Below, in pieces: positions 36,038 to 45,901 of a DNA stretch of 64,000 bases. The stretch covers positions 2,270,001 to 2,334,000 of the forward strand of contig NZ_CP015124.1 in assembly GCF_001678945.1 (NCBI RefSeq), read 5' to 3'. The translations under genes were made by a program, and so were the position numbers. Within the stretch, counting starts at the first letter, position 1; every line of letters begins with the position of its first letter. The DNA is from Phaeobacter gallaeciensis (lineage in GTDB: Bacteria; Pseudomonadota; Alphaproteobacteria; Rhodobacterales; Rhodobacteraceae). The notes beneath the pieces are model-generated. The model was not told the DNA's origin. It did not search any database and saw only the letters and a program-made list of their open reading frames with translations.

Positions 36038-36797
36038 CGCTTGCCCCCCATTTGGTCATCTGTCTGGTGAATTCCGGCAGGACGTCTGCGGCCGGTCCGT
36101 CGGCGCGCAGCCTGCCGCCCTCAATCCACAGGATACGGTCATAGTGTTCAAGGTGTTGCGGGTCGTGCGAGACGTGGAAAAGCTGTGTTTCGGCCTGATC
36201 CAGCGCGCGCTGCAACTGCATGCGGGTTGGGATATCCAGCCCGGCAAAGGGTTCATCCAGCAGGATGATGCGCGGTTTCATGGCGAGAATGGCCATCAGG
36301 CACAGCAGTTGTTTTTGCCCCTGCGACAGAAGATGTGTCGGCGCCTTTGCCCATTGCGATTTTCCGAAACGGGCCAGGGTTTGCGCCACCTCTGCGGCGG
36401 TGTCGAATTTGCTCAGACCCATCTGGCGCAGCCCGAAACCGATCTCTTCTTCCACCGTGGGGAAAATGATCTGCCGGTCTGGGTTCTGGAACAGCACGCC
36501 CACCAGCTCCAGCGCCGCCTTGCGGTCGCGCGACAGGTCGATACCGTCGACCCGGGCCTCTCCCTGATCTGGCGCGATCAGGCCGGCCAGGACGCGCGAC
36601 AGAGTGGTTTTTCCTGATCCATTGCGCCCGACGATTCCAACCCGCGCTTCATCGGCGCGAAATGAGATGTCCTGCAACAGCGTCTTTTCGCCTGCGATCA
36701 CATGCACCGCCTGCAGATCCACCACGGCAGCCCGGGCAGAGTCGGCAGTGGGTGCGCCTGCGCTGTCCAGCCTCTGGTCCGGTGCAGCAGGTTTCAA
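36012..36797 (-). CDS. bioM: BioM, ATPase (EcfA) component of the biotin transporter
   Basis: A 261-residue ABC ATPase with Walker A GRNGSGKTT, Q-loop FQNPDRQII, signature LSQGQKQ, Walker B IILLDEPFAGLD and switch His in HVSHDPQH. FQNPD and the LSQGQ signature variant are typical of ECF ATPases. The first codon is a TTG at 36797 with GGAG upstream; the first about 25 residues are not part of the fold and a later start is possible. It is the first gene of the bioMNY operon. Confidence 0.92.
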   Translation of the reverse strand: MKPAAPDQRLDSAGAPTADSARAAVVDLQAVHVIAGEKTLLQDISFRADEARVGIVGRNGSGKTTLSRVLAGLIAPDQGEARVDGIDLSRDRKAALELVGVLFQNPDRQIIFPTVEEEIGFGLRQMGLSKFDTAAEVAQTLARFGKSQWAKAPTHLLSQGQKQLLCLMAILAMKPRIILLDEPFAGLDIPTRMQLQRALDQAETQLFHVSHDPQHLEHYDRILWIEGGRLRADGPAADVLPEFTRQMTKWGASDDLSDLAS

Positions 36798-37058
36798 AAC
36801 GCGGGGCTCCTTTGTGGCGATGATGGCGTGGCGAAATCGGTTCGGCAGGTGATACCGGTTTTTTTGCTTCAGGCAACGTTTTCCGCAAGAAAATCAGCCA
36901 AATCGAGGCCGGGAGGGGTCTGATGGCTGGTCAAAAGCCTGCGCCGTGTCAAAGCAATACCAGAACCGGCGTGCCGGGTTGCGGCAGCGCCAGTGAGATT
37001 GAGCCAGAAATAGCCAACCCGTGACCGGGGTTTTGCTGCGGATTTTGGTGCGCGCTTG

Positions 37059-39425
37059 TCAGTTGGACATTTGCAGGTGCAGACCGGCGCCAGGGAAGAG
37101 ACGAGCGGTCGCAGCACGTTCGGCCATGGGCGGGCCATCGAAATAGCCTTGCAGATAATCGACCTTGCATTCCCGAAGCAGCTGCCGGTGCACTTCGGTC
37201 TCAGCGCCTTCGCCGGTGACATGCATGCCAAGGGCATGCCCCAGTTCCGCGATGGCCACGACGATGGCCCGGGTTTCGGCGGAATCAGGCAGTTTGGAGA
37301 CAAAGGCCGCGTCGACCTTGATCTTGTTCACCGGGAATTTCTGCAGGTAGCTGAGCGAGGAATAGCCCATGCCAAAATCGTCAAGTGCCACGGTCACGCC
37401 CAGCCGTTGCAGGGCTTCGATCTCTTTCAGCGCAGACTGGCCGCTCGACAGGACAACTGTTTCGGTGATTTCGGCCTCGACCGCGCTGGCGGGGCAGCCG
37501 GTTTCATACAGGCAGTCATTGACGAATTCATCGACTTGCGAGCCAAACAGCTTGGGTGAGAGATTAACTGCCACCCGGCCGGTCCAGCCCATGTCATGCC
37601 AGCGTGCCGCGGCGCGGAAGGCATGGGTCATGATCTGGTAGGTTAGCTCGCGGATCAGCCCGCTGTCTTCGGCGACAGGGATGAATTCCGCCGGAGAGAT
37701 GCTGCCCAGATGCCGGTGATGCCAGCGTGCAAGGGTTTCAAATCCGATGATCTGACCTGTCTTGAGGTCGGTCTGGACCTGAAAGACGGGGCGGATGCTG
37801 CCTTCGTTGAGGGCGCCGCGCAATTCCCGCTCCAGAAGGGTTTTGCGTTTGATGACGGTTTCCAGATCCTTGTGGAAAATCTCGACCCGGCCACGGCCGC
37901 CCTTTTTCGCCTCATAAAGCGCCAGATCAGCGCAGCGGATGCCATCGGTGGATCCGGCCTCAGAACCAGACAGGGTTGCGATTCCCGCACTCATGCCGGT
38001 GTGCAGGACGTTGCCGTCGATGGTCAGCGGTTTCGACAGATCATAGACCAGCGAGTTGGCAATGCTGTTCAGGCGTTCCTCGCTTGCGGCGCCTTTGACG
38101 AGGATCGCAAACTCGTCGCCGCCAAGCCGCGCTGCCAAGGCGTTTTTCCCGCAGTTGCCCAGGAATTTTTCACCCACGACCTTTAGCAGGGCGTCACCGG
38201 TGGGATGGCCAAGCGTGTCGTTGATCATCTTGAAATGATCCAGATCCGCCAGCAGGATCGATACCTGTTCCCCCTGATTGAGCCAGTTGCCGAGGGTGTG
38301 CTCTAGCAGGCGCCGGTTCGGCAGGCCGGTCAGGCTGTCATGTTCCGCCATGAATTTGACGCGCGCGGCCTGACGTGCCTGATCGCTGTGATCGGTGGCC
38401 AGCAGCAGTGTGCCCAAATACAGGCCCTCTTCGTCCCGGATCGGACCGCCCCGCACCAACAGGTTCAGCTCTTCACCGCTGTTGAAATGGGTGACGCTTG
38501 CCTCGGCGGCAAAATCCTGATTGGCGGCGACGCGTTCTTCGATCTGTTCGGCCACGTCCTGCGGCAACCAGGAGCGGAAGTTCAGTTTTTCCCCGTCCCG
38601 CGCATCGGCAAAGAAGATGCTGGCGTTGGCGTTGGAGAACACCACGTGACCCGTTTCATCCGTCAGGATCACGCCATCGCGGGTGGATTTCAGGGCGCGG
38701 TAAATACGTTTTCTTTCGCGCCTGCTTGCTTCGGTCGTGTGGGCGCGCAGGTCTGCCATTTCGACCTCATTGCGGCGCATCTGCTCCAGCGTCTGTGCCA
38801 GCATGCCGATCTCATCAGTACGGGACTGATAGGGAACCGCCGTGTCAAACCGGCCATTGTAAATATCGTCGATCGCTGTGCCGATCTTGGTCAGCGGCTG
38901 CGAAATCCGCGTCAGGACAAGAAACACGCTGACGGCCAGCAGGGCAAAGATAAGTACCGAGACCGCAGCATGCTGAACCGTCGTGTCCATCAAGGGACCA
39001 GTGACGTGTTCCACTGGGAGAGTCAGCCGTAATTCTCCCAGCTCTTCGTGTTGGTCACCCAGAACATACTCGATCACATGTGTGGTGATGAAATCCCCTT
39101 CACTCGGGGTGAATCCCGGTGCGGTAGCGGCCGCGATCTGCTCGCCAGCCAGACCAATAATTTCAACACTTGCGACCTGGCCAAGGGCCACGATCTGTTG
39201 CAGCGATTGTTCCACCTGAACAATGTCGAAATCCCACAGAGCCTGCGTCACGGTCGTTGCCGTCAATCGGGCGACCATGTCCCCTTGCTGGTGCTGACCC
39301 TCTATCAGATGCGCTCTGTGATCATAGGATTCGTAGGTCAGACCTGCCGCCAGGATTAGAAAAACTGGGATCAGGACGCCCAACAGAATGCGGGTGCGAA
39401 GGGTTTTGGGGCCGACAACATTCAT
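37059..39425 (-). CDS. Membrane-bound GGDEF-EAL c-di-GMP regulator
   Basis: A 788-residue protein: two transmembrane helices (residues 13-32 and about 152-172) around a periplasmic sensor, a HAMP region, a PAS-like segment, GGDEF and EAL. GGDEF is intact at 435-439 (RLGGDEFAIL). In the EAL domain the first motif is ETL (E563), and NLS, EITE, DDFG, IKVD and QGYF are present, so both activities are possible. It lies 7 bp after a periplasmic binding protein gene and is probably controlled by it. It would make or degrade c-di-GMP for the motile-to-sessile switch. Confidence 0.93.
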   Translation of the reverse strand: MNVVGPKTLRTRILLGVLIPVFLILAAGLTYESYDHRAHLIEGQHQQGDMVARLTATTVTQALWDFDIVQVEQSLQQIVALGQVASVEIIGLAGEQIAAATAPGFTPSEGDFITTHVIEYVLGDQHEELGELRLTLPVEHVTGPLMDTTVQHAAVSVLIFALLAVSVFLVLTRISQPLTKIGTAIDDIYNGRFDTAVPYQSRTDEIGMLAQTLEQMRRNEVEMADLRAHTTEASRRERKRIYRALKSTRDGVILTDETGHVVFSNANASIFFADARDGEKLNFRSWLPQDVAEQIEERVAANQDFAAEASVTHFNSGEELNLLVRGGPIRDEEGLYLGTLLLATDHSDQARQAARVKFMAEHDSLTGLPNRRLLEHTLGNWLNQGEQVSILLADLDHFKMINDTLGHPTGDALLKVVGEKFLGNCGKNALAARLGGDEFAILVKGAASEERLNSIANSLVYDLSKPLTIDGNVLHTGMSAGIATLSGSEAGSTDGIRCADLALYEAKKGGRGRVEIFHKDLETVIKRKTLLERELRGALNEGSIRPVFQVQTDLKTGQIIGFETLARWHHRHLGSISPAEFIPVAEDSGLIRELTYQIMTHAFRAAARWHDMGWTGRVAVNLSPKLFGSQVDEFVNDCLYETGCPASAVEAEITETVVLSSGQSALKEIEALQRLGVTVALDDFGMGYSSLSYLQKFPVNKIKVDAAFVSKLPDSAETRAIVVAIAELGHALGMHVTGEGAETEVHRQLLRECKVDYLQGYFDGPPMAERAATARLFPGAGLHLQMSN

Positions 39426-39432
39426 GGCAGAA

Positions 39433-40209
39433 TTACTCAGTCAGTCCATAGCGTTTCAGGATCTCACCGTAGCGCCCAGATGCCTTGAGCTGCGCTACCC
39501 CTTCTGTCAGCTGCTGCGCATAAAGCGCAGATGCCTCCAGCGCCGGGGAGAAACCGATGTGAAGCTCCGTCGCCTCGCCATAGTTCGCGACTTGCAAATC
39601 GTCCTGCAATCCCAGCTGATCGATCATGTAGGTCACAACCGAACGTTCATCGATTGCCATGTCGATCCGCCCGGCCTTCAGCTTTTGCAGATTTCGTTTC
39701 AGGGCATCATCGCCGCCGATCATCTGAACCCGCTCGGGGTTTCTGGCGTTCTCTGCAACATAGGCGGCGATCACGGTGTTGTACTCATAGTCCAGGATTG
39801 CCCCGATCCGGATACCTTCCAGATCTTCAGCGGTCGCGATTGACCGGGCTTCCCCGGCGCGGAACACGACAGCCTCCTGATAGTTGCCCATGGGCGGGCC
39901 AAGGATCAGATCAGGCGATTCTTCCTGATCGGTGCCGATGACACCGGTAATGTCGCCGCTGAGAGCCTGCGACAGGCTGCGGCTCCAGGTCATCGACGTA
40001 TAACGTACCTCGTGCCCAAAAAGCGCCAGCGCCTCTTGCGCCACTTCCACCATATACCCCGGCTGGTCGCTGGCCGGATCACAGTTGAATGGACACCAGG
40101 CGTCAGCGCGCAGGTCAATGACATCCGCGCTGACAGGCGTCCCTAGCAACAACAGTGCAGCCAGAACATTCATCGCTGATCTGGCACGGATGGGACGGAC
40201 ACTCCGCAT
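39433..40209 (-). CDS. Periplasmic solute-binding protein (SBP family 3), probable c-di-GMP input
   Basis: A 258-residue secreted protein with a signal peptide (MNVLAALLLLGTPVSA preceded by basic residues) and an SBP_bac_3 fold: a Cys pair in WCPFNCDP, TGVIGTDQEE, a hinge region and a C-terminal lobe ending ASGRYGEILKRYG. A very strong AGGAGGTAA site precedes the ATG at 40209. No ABC permease or ATPase is near; the next gene is the GGDEF-EAL protein, so it more likely senses a ligand than imports one. The ligand is unknown. Confidence 0.85.
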   Translation of the reverse strand: MRSVRPIRARSAMNVLAALLLLGTPVSADVIDLRADAWCPFNCDPASDQPGYMVEVAQEALALFGHEVRYTSMTWSRSLSQALSGDITGVIGTDQEESPDLILGPPMGNYQEAVVFRAGEARSIATAEDLEGIRIGAILDYEYNTVIAAYVAENARNPERVQMIGGDDALKRNLQKLKAGRIDMAIDERSVVTYMIDQLGLQDDLQVANYGEATELHIGFSPALEASALYAQQLTEGVAQLKASGRYGEILKRYGLTE

Positions 40210-40431
40210 GCGACTGTTACCTCCTAAAAACAAGTAACAGTCAGACTGCGCGAGACGGGTTAAATGAATCTCAGTACCTGCCCGGCAAAACGCAAAACCA
40301 CCGTAATTTTCGGTCGTTTTATAGAGAGAAATTTAATAAACACCGCGCGCGATCTTGCCCTCAGGCAGGCGGGCAATGCGCCTTAGCGTGCGGGAACTGC
40401 TCCAATAAGGTTTGGGCCAGTGGTGTTTCGC

Positions 40432-41100
40432 CTAGTGAGCGTTGGCAAAGGGCGCTGCATCCCCCCACAGCTGCCGCACCCGGGCATCGCGGCCGCAGGC
40501 CTCACGGTAGCGTTTATAGGCGCTGGACTGTCTCTTGGGGCCAAAGCGGGTAAAGACCAGATTGTCGCCCTTGTAGTAATCCTGATGGTAATCCTCGGCC
40601 CGGTAAAAGGGACCGGCTGGCAGGACTGGCGTGACGATGGTCTGCCCCAGCTCTGCCTGCGCCTTGGCCTTTGCCTGGTCTGCGGTTGTTTTTTCCGCGT
40701 CGGAGGACACGAAAACGGCGGTACGGTAGCTTTCGCCGCGATCGCAGAATTGGCCGCCCGGATCGGTAGGGTCGACGGAGCGAAAAAACAGATCCAGCAG
40801 ATGCGCGCGACTTACCTTGGCCGGGTCAAAGGTGATCTGCACCGCCTCGTAATGACCGGTGCCGCCACGGCCGACCTCCTTGTAGGTGGGGTTCTTGGTG
40901 GTGCCGCCGGTGTAGCCAGAAACGGCCTCGGAGACGCCGGGAACCGATTCAAAATCGCTCTCGACGCACCAGAAACAGCCGCCCGCAACGGTCAGCGTTT
41001 CCTGCTCGGCCGCATGGGCTTCATATCCGCGCAACAGGCCCGCAGCCAGGATCAGGATGGCCAGGGAAACCTGTTTGATGTGATGCAATGTCTTCATCAT
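40432..41100 (-). CDS. msrA: Exported peptide methionine sulfoxide reductase A
   Basis: A 222-residue MsrA with a cleavable signal peptide (residues 1-31). The catalytic C42 is in GGCFWCVE, with resolving Cys residues near the C-terminus (YREACGRD). GTGHYEAVQITFDP and EDYHQDYY are conserved. It repairs Met-S-sulfoxide in periplasmic proteins. CGGAGG precedes the start. It is transcribed divergently from the aminotransferase gene. Confidence 0.95.
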   Translation of the reverse strand: MMKTLHHIKQVSLAILILAAGLLRGYEAHAAEQETLTVAGGCFWCVESDFESVPGVSEAVSGYTGGTTKNPTYKEVGRGGTGHYEAVQITFDPAKVSRAHLLDLFFRSVDPTDPGGQFCDRGESYRTAVFVSSDAEKTTADQAKAKAQAELGQTIVTPVLPAGPFYRAEDYHQDYYKGDNLVFTRFGPKRQSSAYKRYREACGRDARVRQLWGDAAPFANAH

Positions 41101-41238
41101 CGCCTCCGTTTTTTGAAACCCTGCCGCCGGGCGCGCCTGCGCTCAACCCATGTCATCAAATGTCACGCACTGGTGAGCGCAAGTTATCGCTTGGAAATTG
41201 GATCCAATCTGGCTAGCGTGCCGCAAAAGGAGGGTCCT

Positions 41239-42147
41239 ATGACTGAAAAAATGAGTACCCATCAGGCTGAAGAAGATCAGCGCAACGAAGAGATCCTCAT
41301 CTATCTGAACGGGAAGATCGTGCCCAAGGCCGAGGCCACCGTCAGCGTCTATGACAGCGGTTTCATGCTGGGGGACGGCGTTTGGGAAGGGCTGCGCCTT
41401 TACAACGGCACCTGGGCCTTCATCGACGAACACCTGAACCGTCTGTTCGAGGCGGCCAAGGCCATAGATCTGGATATCGGCCTGACCCCGGAGGGTGTGA
41501 AACAAGCGGTGCTGGACACGCAAAAGGCTAACGGCATGACCACGGATGCCCATGCCCGGCTGATGGTGACGCGCGGCCCGAAAACGCGGCCCTTCCAGCA
41601 CCCCAGCCTGTCGCAGCAGGGGCCGACCATGGTCATCATCATGGAGCATTCGCGCCCGCATCTGCCGCGCCCGATCCGGCTCGCGACCGTGCCCCATATT
41701 CGCGGCCTGCCGATGAGCCAGGACCCCAAGCTGAACTCTCATTCCAAACTAAACTGTATCCTGGCCTGCATCGCCGCCGAAAAGGCAGGCGCGGACGAAG
41801 GGCTGATGCTGGATGTGAACGGCTTTGTGAACACCACCAACGCCTGCAACTTCTTCATCGTGCGCGGTGGCGAGGTTTGGACCTCGACCGGGGATTACTG
41901 CATGAACGGCATCACCCGGCAAAAGGTGATCGACCTGTGTCGCGCCAATGACATCCCCGTGCATGAACGCAACTATTCGCTGGTCGACACCTATGGCGCC
42001 GATGAGGCGTTTCTGACCGGCACATTCGGCGCGCAGACCCCGGTGGGCGATATCGACGGACGCCAGATCGGCACGGGCGAAATGGGTCCGGTGACCAAAC
42101 GGATCAGGGCGCTCTACAAGGGTCTGATCGAGCAGGAGTGCGCCTGA
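41239..42147 (+). CDS. Class IV (branched-chain / D-amino-acid type) aminotransferase
   Basis: A 302-residue PLP enzyme of fold type IV. The PLP-binding Lys is K170 in LNSHSKLNC; SVYDSGFMLGDGVWEGLR and the phosphate-binding LTGTFGAQTPVG are characteristic. The substrate is uncertain: BCAT, D-alanine aminotransferase and ADC lyase share this fold. The ATG at 41239 has a strong AAGGAGGG site. The stop overlaps the next gene, a sulfotransferase-like protein (TGATG), so the two are translationally coupled and likely act together. Confidence 0.9.
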   Translation: MTEKMSTHQAEEDQRNEEILIYLNGKIVPKAEATVSVYDSGFMLGDGVWEGLRLYNGTWAFIDEHLNRLFEAAKAIDLDIGLTPEGVKQAVLDTQKANGMTTDAHARLMVTRGPKTRPFQHPSLSQQGPTMVIIMEHSRPHLPRPIRLATVPHIRGLPMSQDPKLNSHSKLNCILACIAAEKAGADEGLMLDVNGFVNTTNACNFFIVRGGEVWTSTGDYCMNGITRQKVIDLCRANDIPVHERNYSLVDTYGADEAFLTGTFGAQTPVGDIDGRQIGTGEMGPVTKRIRALYKGLIEQECA

Positions 42148-42860
42148 TGCGGATTGCAATGTGGTCAGGGCCGCGGAACCTGTCGACGGCGATGATGTAT
42201 TCCTTTGGCAACCGTGGCGATTGCGCGGTGGTCGATGAACCCTTTTACGCCGCCTATCTGAAGATGACGGGCCTCGATCATCCCATGCGCGAAGAGATCA
42301 TGGACAGCCAGAGCCAGGATCCACAGGCGGTGGCCGATATGCTGATCGGCGATATTCCGGCTGCAAAACCGGTTTATTATCAAAAGCATATGAGCCAGCA
42401 CATGATCCCCGGCATGCCGCGCGACTGGATGCGGGAGGTGACCAATGTCTTCCTGATCCGTCACCCGGCGCGGGTCATCGCCTCTTATGCGGCGAAACGC
42501 GAGAACCCCAACCTGGACGATATCGGCTTTCGTCAGCAGGCCGAGCTGTATGATCTCTGTCGCAGCTGGGGACAGGCACCAGTGGTAGTGGACAGCTATG
42601 ACATCCGCCAGGACCCCGCAGCCAAGCTGGAACAGATGTGCGATGCCATCGGCCTTGCCTATTCGCCCAAGATGCTGAGCTGGCCCAAAGGCGGCCACAA
42701 GGACGATGGCGTCTGGGCCGAGGTCTGGTATGGCGCGGTCTGGACCTCTACCGGTTTTGCCGGTCCCGAAGGCGATCTGCCCGAGGTGCCCGAACACCTG
42801 CAACCAGTGCTGGAGGAGGCGATGCCCTATTACGAGCAGTTGAAGGCGGTGAAGATCTAA
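42147..42860 (+). CDS. Sulfotransferase-like protein coupled to the aminotransferase
   Basis: A 237-residue protein of the sulfotransferase superfamily. An N-terminal MWSGPRNLSTAMMYSF resembles the 5'-PSB loop that binds PAPS, and FLIRHPARVIASY the 3'-phosphate motif. Similar sulfotransferase-like domains are fused to class IV aminotransferases in some plants and bacteria; here they are adjacent genes. The donor may not be PAPS. GGAG precedes the start and it overlaps the aminotransferase by one base. Confidence 0.82.
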   Translation: MRIAMWSGPRNLSTAMMYSFGNRGDCAVVDEPFYAAYLKMTGLDHPMREEIMDSQSQDPQAVADMLIGDIPAAKPVYYQKHMSQHMIPGMPRDWMREVTNVFLIRHPARVIASYAAKRENPNLDDIGFRQQAELYDLCRSWGQAPVVVDSYDIRQDPAAKLEQMCDAIGLAYSPKMLSWPKGGHKDDGVWAEVWYGAVWTSTGFAGPEGDLPEVPEHLQPVLEEAMPYYEQLKAVKI

Positions 42861-42882
42861 GGCCGCTTCACGGGCAGGCTGG

Positions 42883-43167
42883 TCAGCCGATCAGCTTGCC
42901 CAGTTTCATCGCCACGCCCATGTCGCCGGTGATCTTGATCTTGCCCATCATCACGGCGGTCATTGGGTTCAGCTTGCCGGTCAGCAGCTTTTTCAGATTT
43001 TCTTCCGACAGGCGCAGGGTGCAGTCGGTGTCGCTGTCTTCAGTGGTCGCGGTGCCATCGGCCAGAACGATGACGCCCTCCTCGCCGCAGTCGAATTTCA
43101 GCGAGCCGTCAAAGCTTTTGTCGGACAGGCCGGACTGGATACCGGCGGCGATGTCGTGAAGTGCCAT
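42883..43167 (-). CDS. SCP2 sterol-binding domain protein
   Basis: A 94-residue single SCP2 domain. The segments DTDCTLRLSEENLKKLLTGK and AVMMGKIKITGDMGVAMKL are typical of this lipid-binding fold. It probably carries acyl lipids or acyl-CoA. AGGAG precedes the ATG. It is convergent with the sulfotransferase gene and stands apart from the downstream operon. Confidence 0.93.
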   Translation of the reverse strand: MALHDIAAGIQSGLSDKSFDGSLKFDCGEEGVIVLADGTATTEDSDTDCTLRLSEENLKKLLTGKLNPMTAVMMGKIKITGDMGVAMKLGKLIG

Positions 43168-43247
43168 CAGGGAATCTCCTCTTGCCTGACGTGAGCGTTA
43201 GGCAAGGGATTTGTGCTGGGCAAGCATGACCAAGCGGGAGGCGAGCC

Positions 43248-43708
43248 TCAGGCGCTTGCCAGTGCCTCGATCGTCAGCGGACAGGGGCTGCCGCTGTAAA
43301 ATTCATCAAGAACCTGTTTGAATTCGCCCGGTGCATCCGGCACGGCGGCAAACAGCGTCATGGAAGAGCGCAGTTTCTTGGCGTCGACCTTGCCGAGGAT
43401 CTCGGCGGCGTCCTGATCTGCGTGCGACAGCATCAGGCGGGACACCTCGACCAGACGGGCGCTGAGCACCTCGTGGCCAAGATAGGCCTTGGCCTCGGCC
43501 AGATCCTCGATCCCGTAAAGCTGTGCCATGTGGGATTTGCCAAGCTCGGCCAGTTGCGGGAAGACGAACCACATCCAGTGGCTCGTCTTTTTACCCACAG
43601 AAAGTTCGCTCAGGACATCGGACCAGACCGTGTCCTGGGCTTCGACGAACATTTCCAGCTCTTCTTCGAAATCGTCCTCGAAATCGCCGTCTATGTCGTA
43701 GTCGTCAC

Positions 43709-43712
<4 letters not shown>
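43248..43712 (-). CDS. DUF1810 family protein
   Basis: A 154-residue protein of the DUF1810 (calpastatin-like) family. The core [16 protein letters not shown] with [18 protein letters not shown] is diagnostic of the family; an acidic N-terminal extension is added here. Function is unknown. It overlaps argG at its start (ATGA at 43709-43712) and is likely the second gene of that transcript. Confidence 0.88.
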
Positions 43713-44935
<1,223 letters not shown>

Positions 44936-45072
44936 GGGTTTTCCTCTTGATCAGAACGTTTGCGGGGTAGCGGGTTTTGCAGAGAAGGGCAAGGTTCGCC
45001 GGGTTTTCCTTGTCTTGCTGCGCGCAATACGTGCATGAATGCCGGAACGATTATTTTCAGGAGACATTTCCC

Positions 45073-45831
45073 GTGACCGGCTGGAAGATATTTTCGCATT
45101 CAATCGAAATGATAAGCAGGAACTTTCAACAAGCGGTGCAGATCTTTCTTGTGCCCTTGGTTCTCATCGCATTGGTCATATTCGCGATGGTCGGTCAGAT
45201 GGCAAGCGAACTGACGATGCATGGAAATGGAGCGTCAGTTCCAATCGGTATGGTTGGGCCGGGTATGTTCCTAAAATTCTTTTTGCTCTCGCTGGTCGTC
45301 GCGCTGATCAGCATGTGGGGCATTGTAGCCTGGCACCGCTATGTGCTGCTCGAAGAGATGCCTAAAGGGTGGATACCACGGCTCAACCCTTCAAACATCG
45401 TTATGTACCTGCTGCGCAGCCTTCAGTTGATGCTTGTATCGATGGTCTGCATGCTTCCGGTTGCTTTCATCGGCTCAGCCATCGTGCAGGCCGGGGGCGT
45501 GATTGGTGCAGTCCTGATGGTAGTCTGTCTTGTTGCCGTTTCTGTGTTTGTCGGTCGAATGGTGCTTGTCCTGCCTGCGGCGGCAATCGGTGCGTCCTTT
45601 GGGCTAAGCGATGCGTTGCGCGCGACACAGGGGCAGTGGCCGACTTTCCTTGCTGTGGGTTTTTTCATCTTTTTGGCAAATGCAGTTGCAGCGGTGATAC
45701 TGCTTGGTCTGTCTTCGGTTCCGTGGCTGATGAACGTTGTTCAACTCGGCTTTTCCGCTGTGCTGAGCCTGCTCAATATCAGCATCCTGACCACGCTTTA
45801 CGGTTACTACGAGGAAAAGCGTTCGATCTGA
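45073..45831 (+). CDS. Six-helix integral membrane protein, function unknown
   Basis: A 252-residue protein with about six transmembrane helices and short loops. It begins with a soluble stretch (TGWKIFSHSIEMISRNF) and has an Arg-poor GRMVLVLPAAAIGASFGLSDALRATQ segment (two blocks) between helices 4 and 5, as in glycerophosphodiester-type YciC-like membrane proteins. The start is GTG 45073 with AGGAG upstream. It is divergent from argG. No partner can be inferred. Confidence 0.8.
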   Translation: MTGWKIFSHSIEMISRNFQQAVQIFLVPLVLIALVIFAMVGQMASELTMHGNGASVPIGMVGPGMFLKFFLLSLVVALISMWGIVAWHRYVLLEEMPKGWIPRLNPSNIVMYLLRSLQLMLVSMVCMLPVAFIGSAIVQAGGVIGAVLMVVCLVAVSVFVGRMVLVLPAAAIGASFGLSDALRATQGQWPTFLAVGFFIFLANAVAAVILLGLSSVPWLMNVVQLGFSAVLSLLNISILTTLYGYYEEKRSI

Positions 45832-45901
45832 TATCGGTATTCTTTTGCATGCTTTGCGCCTGCCCCTTGCCTTGGGGGCGGGCTTGCGCCACTGAAAGGG
45901 T

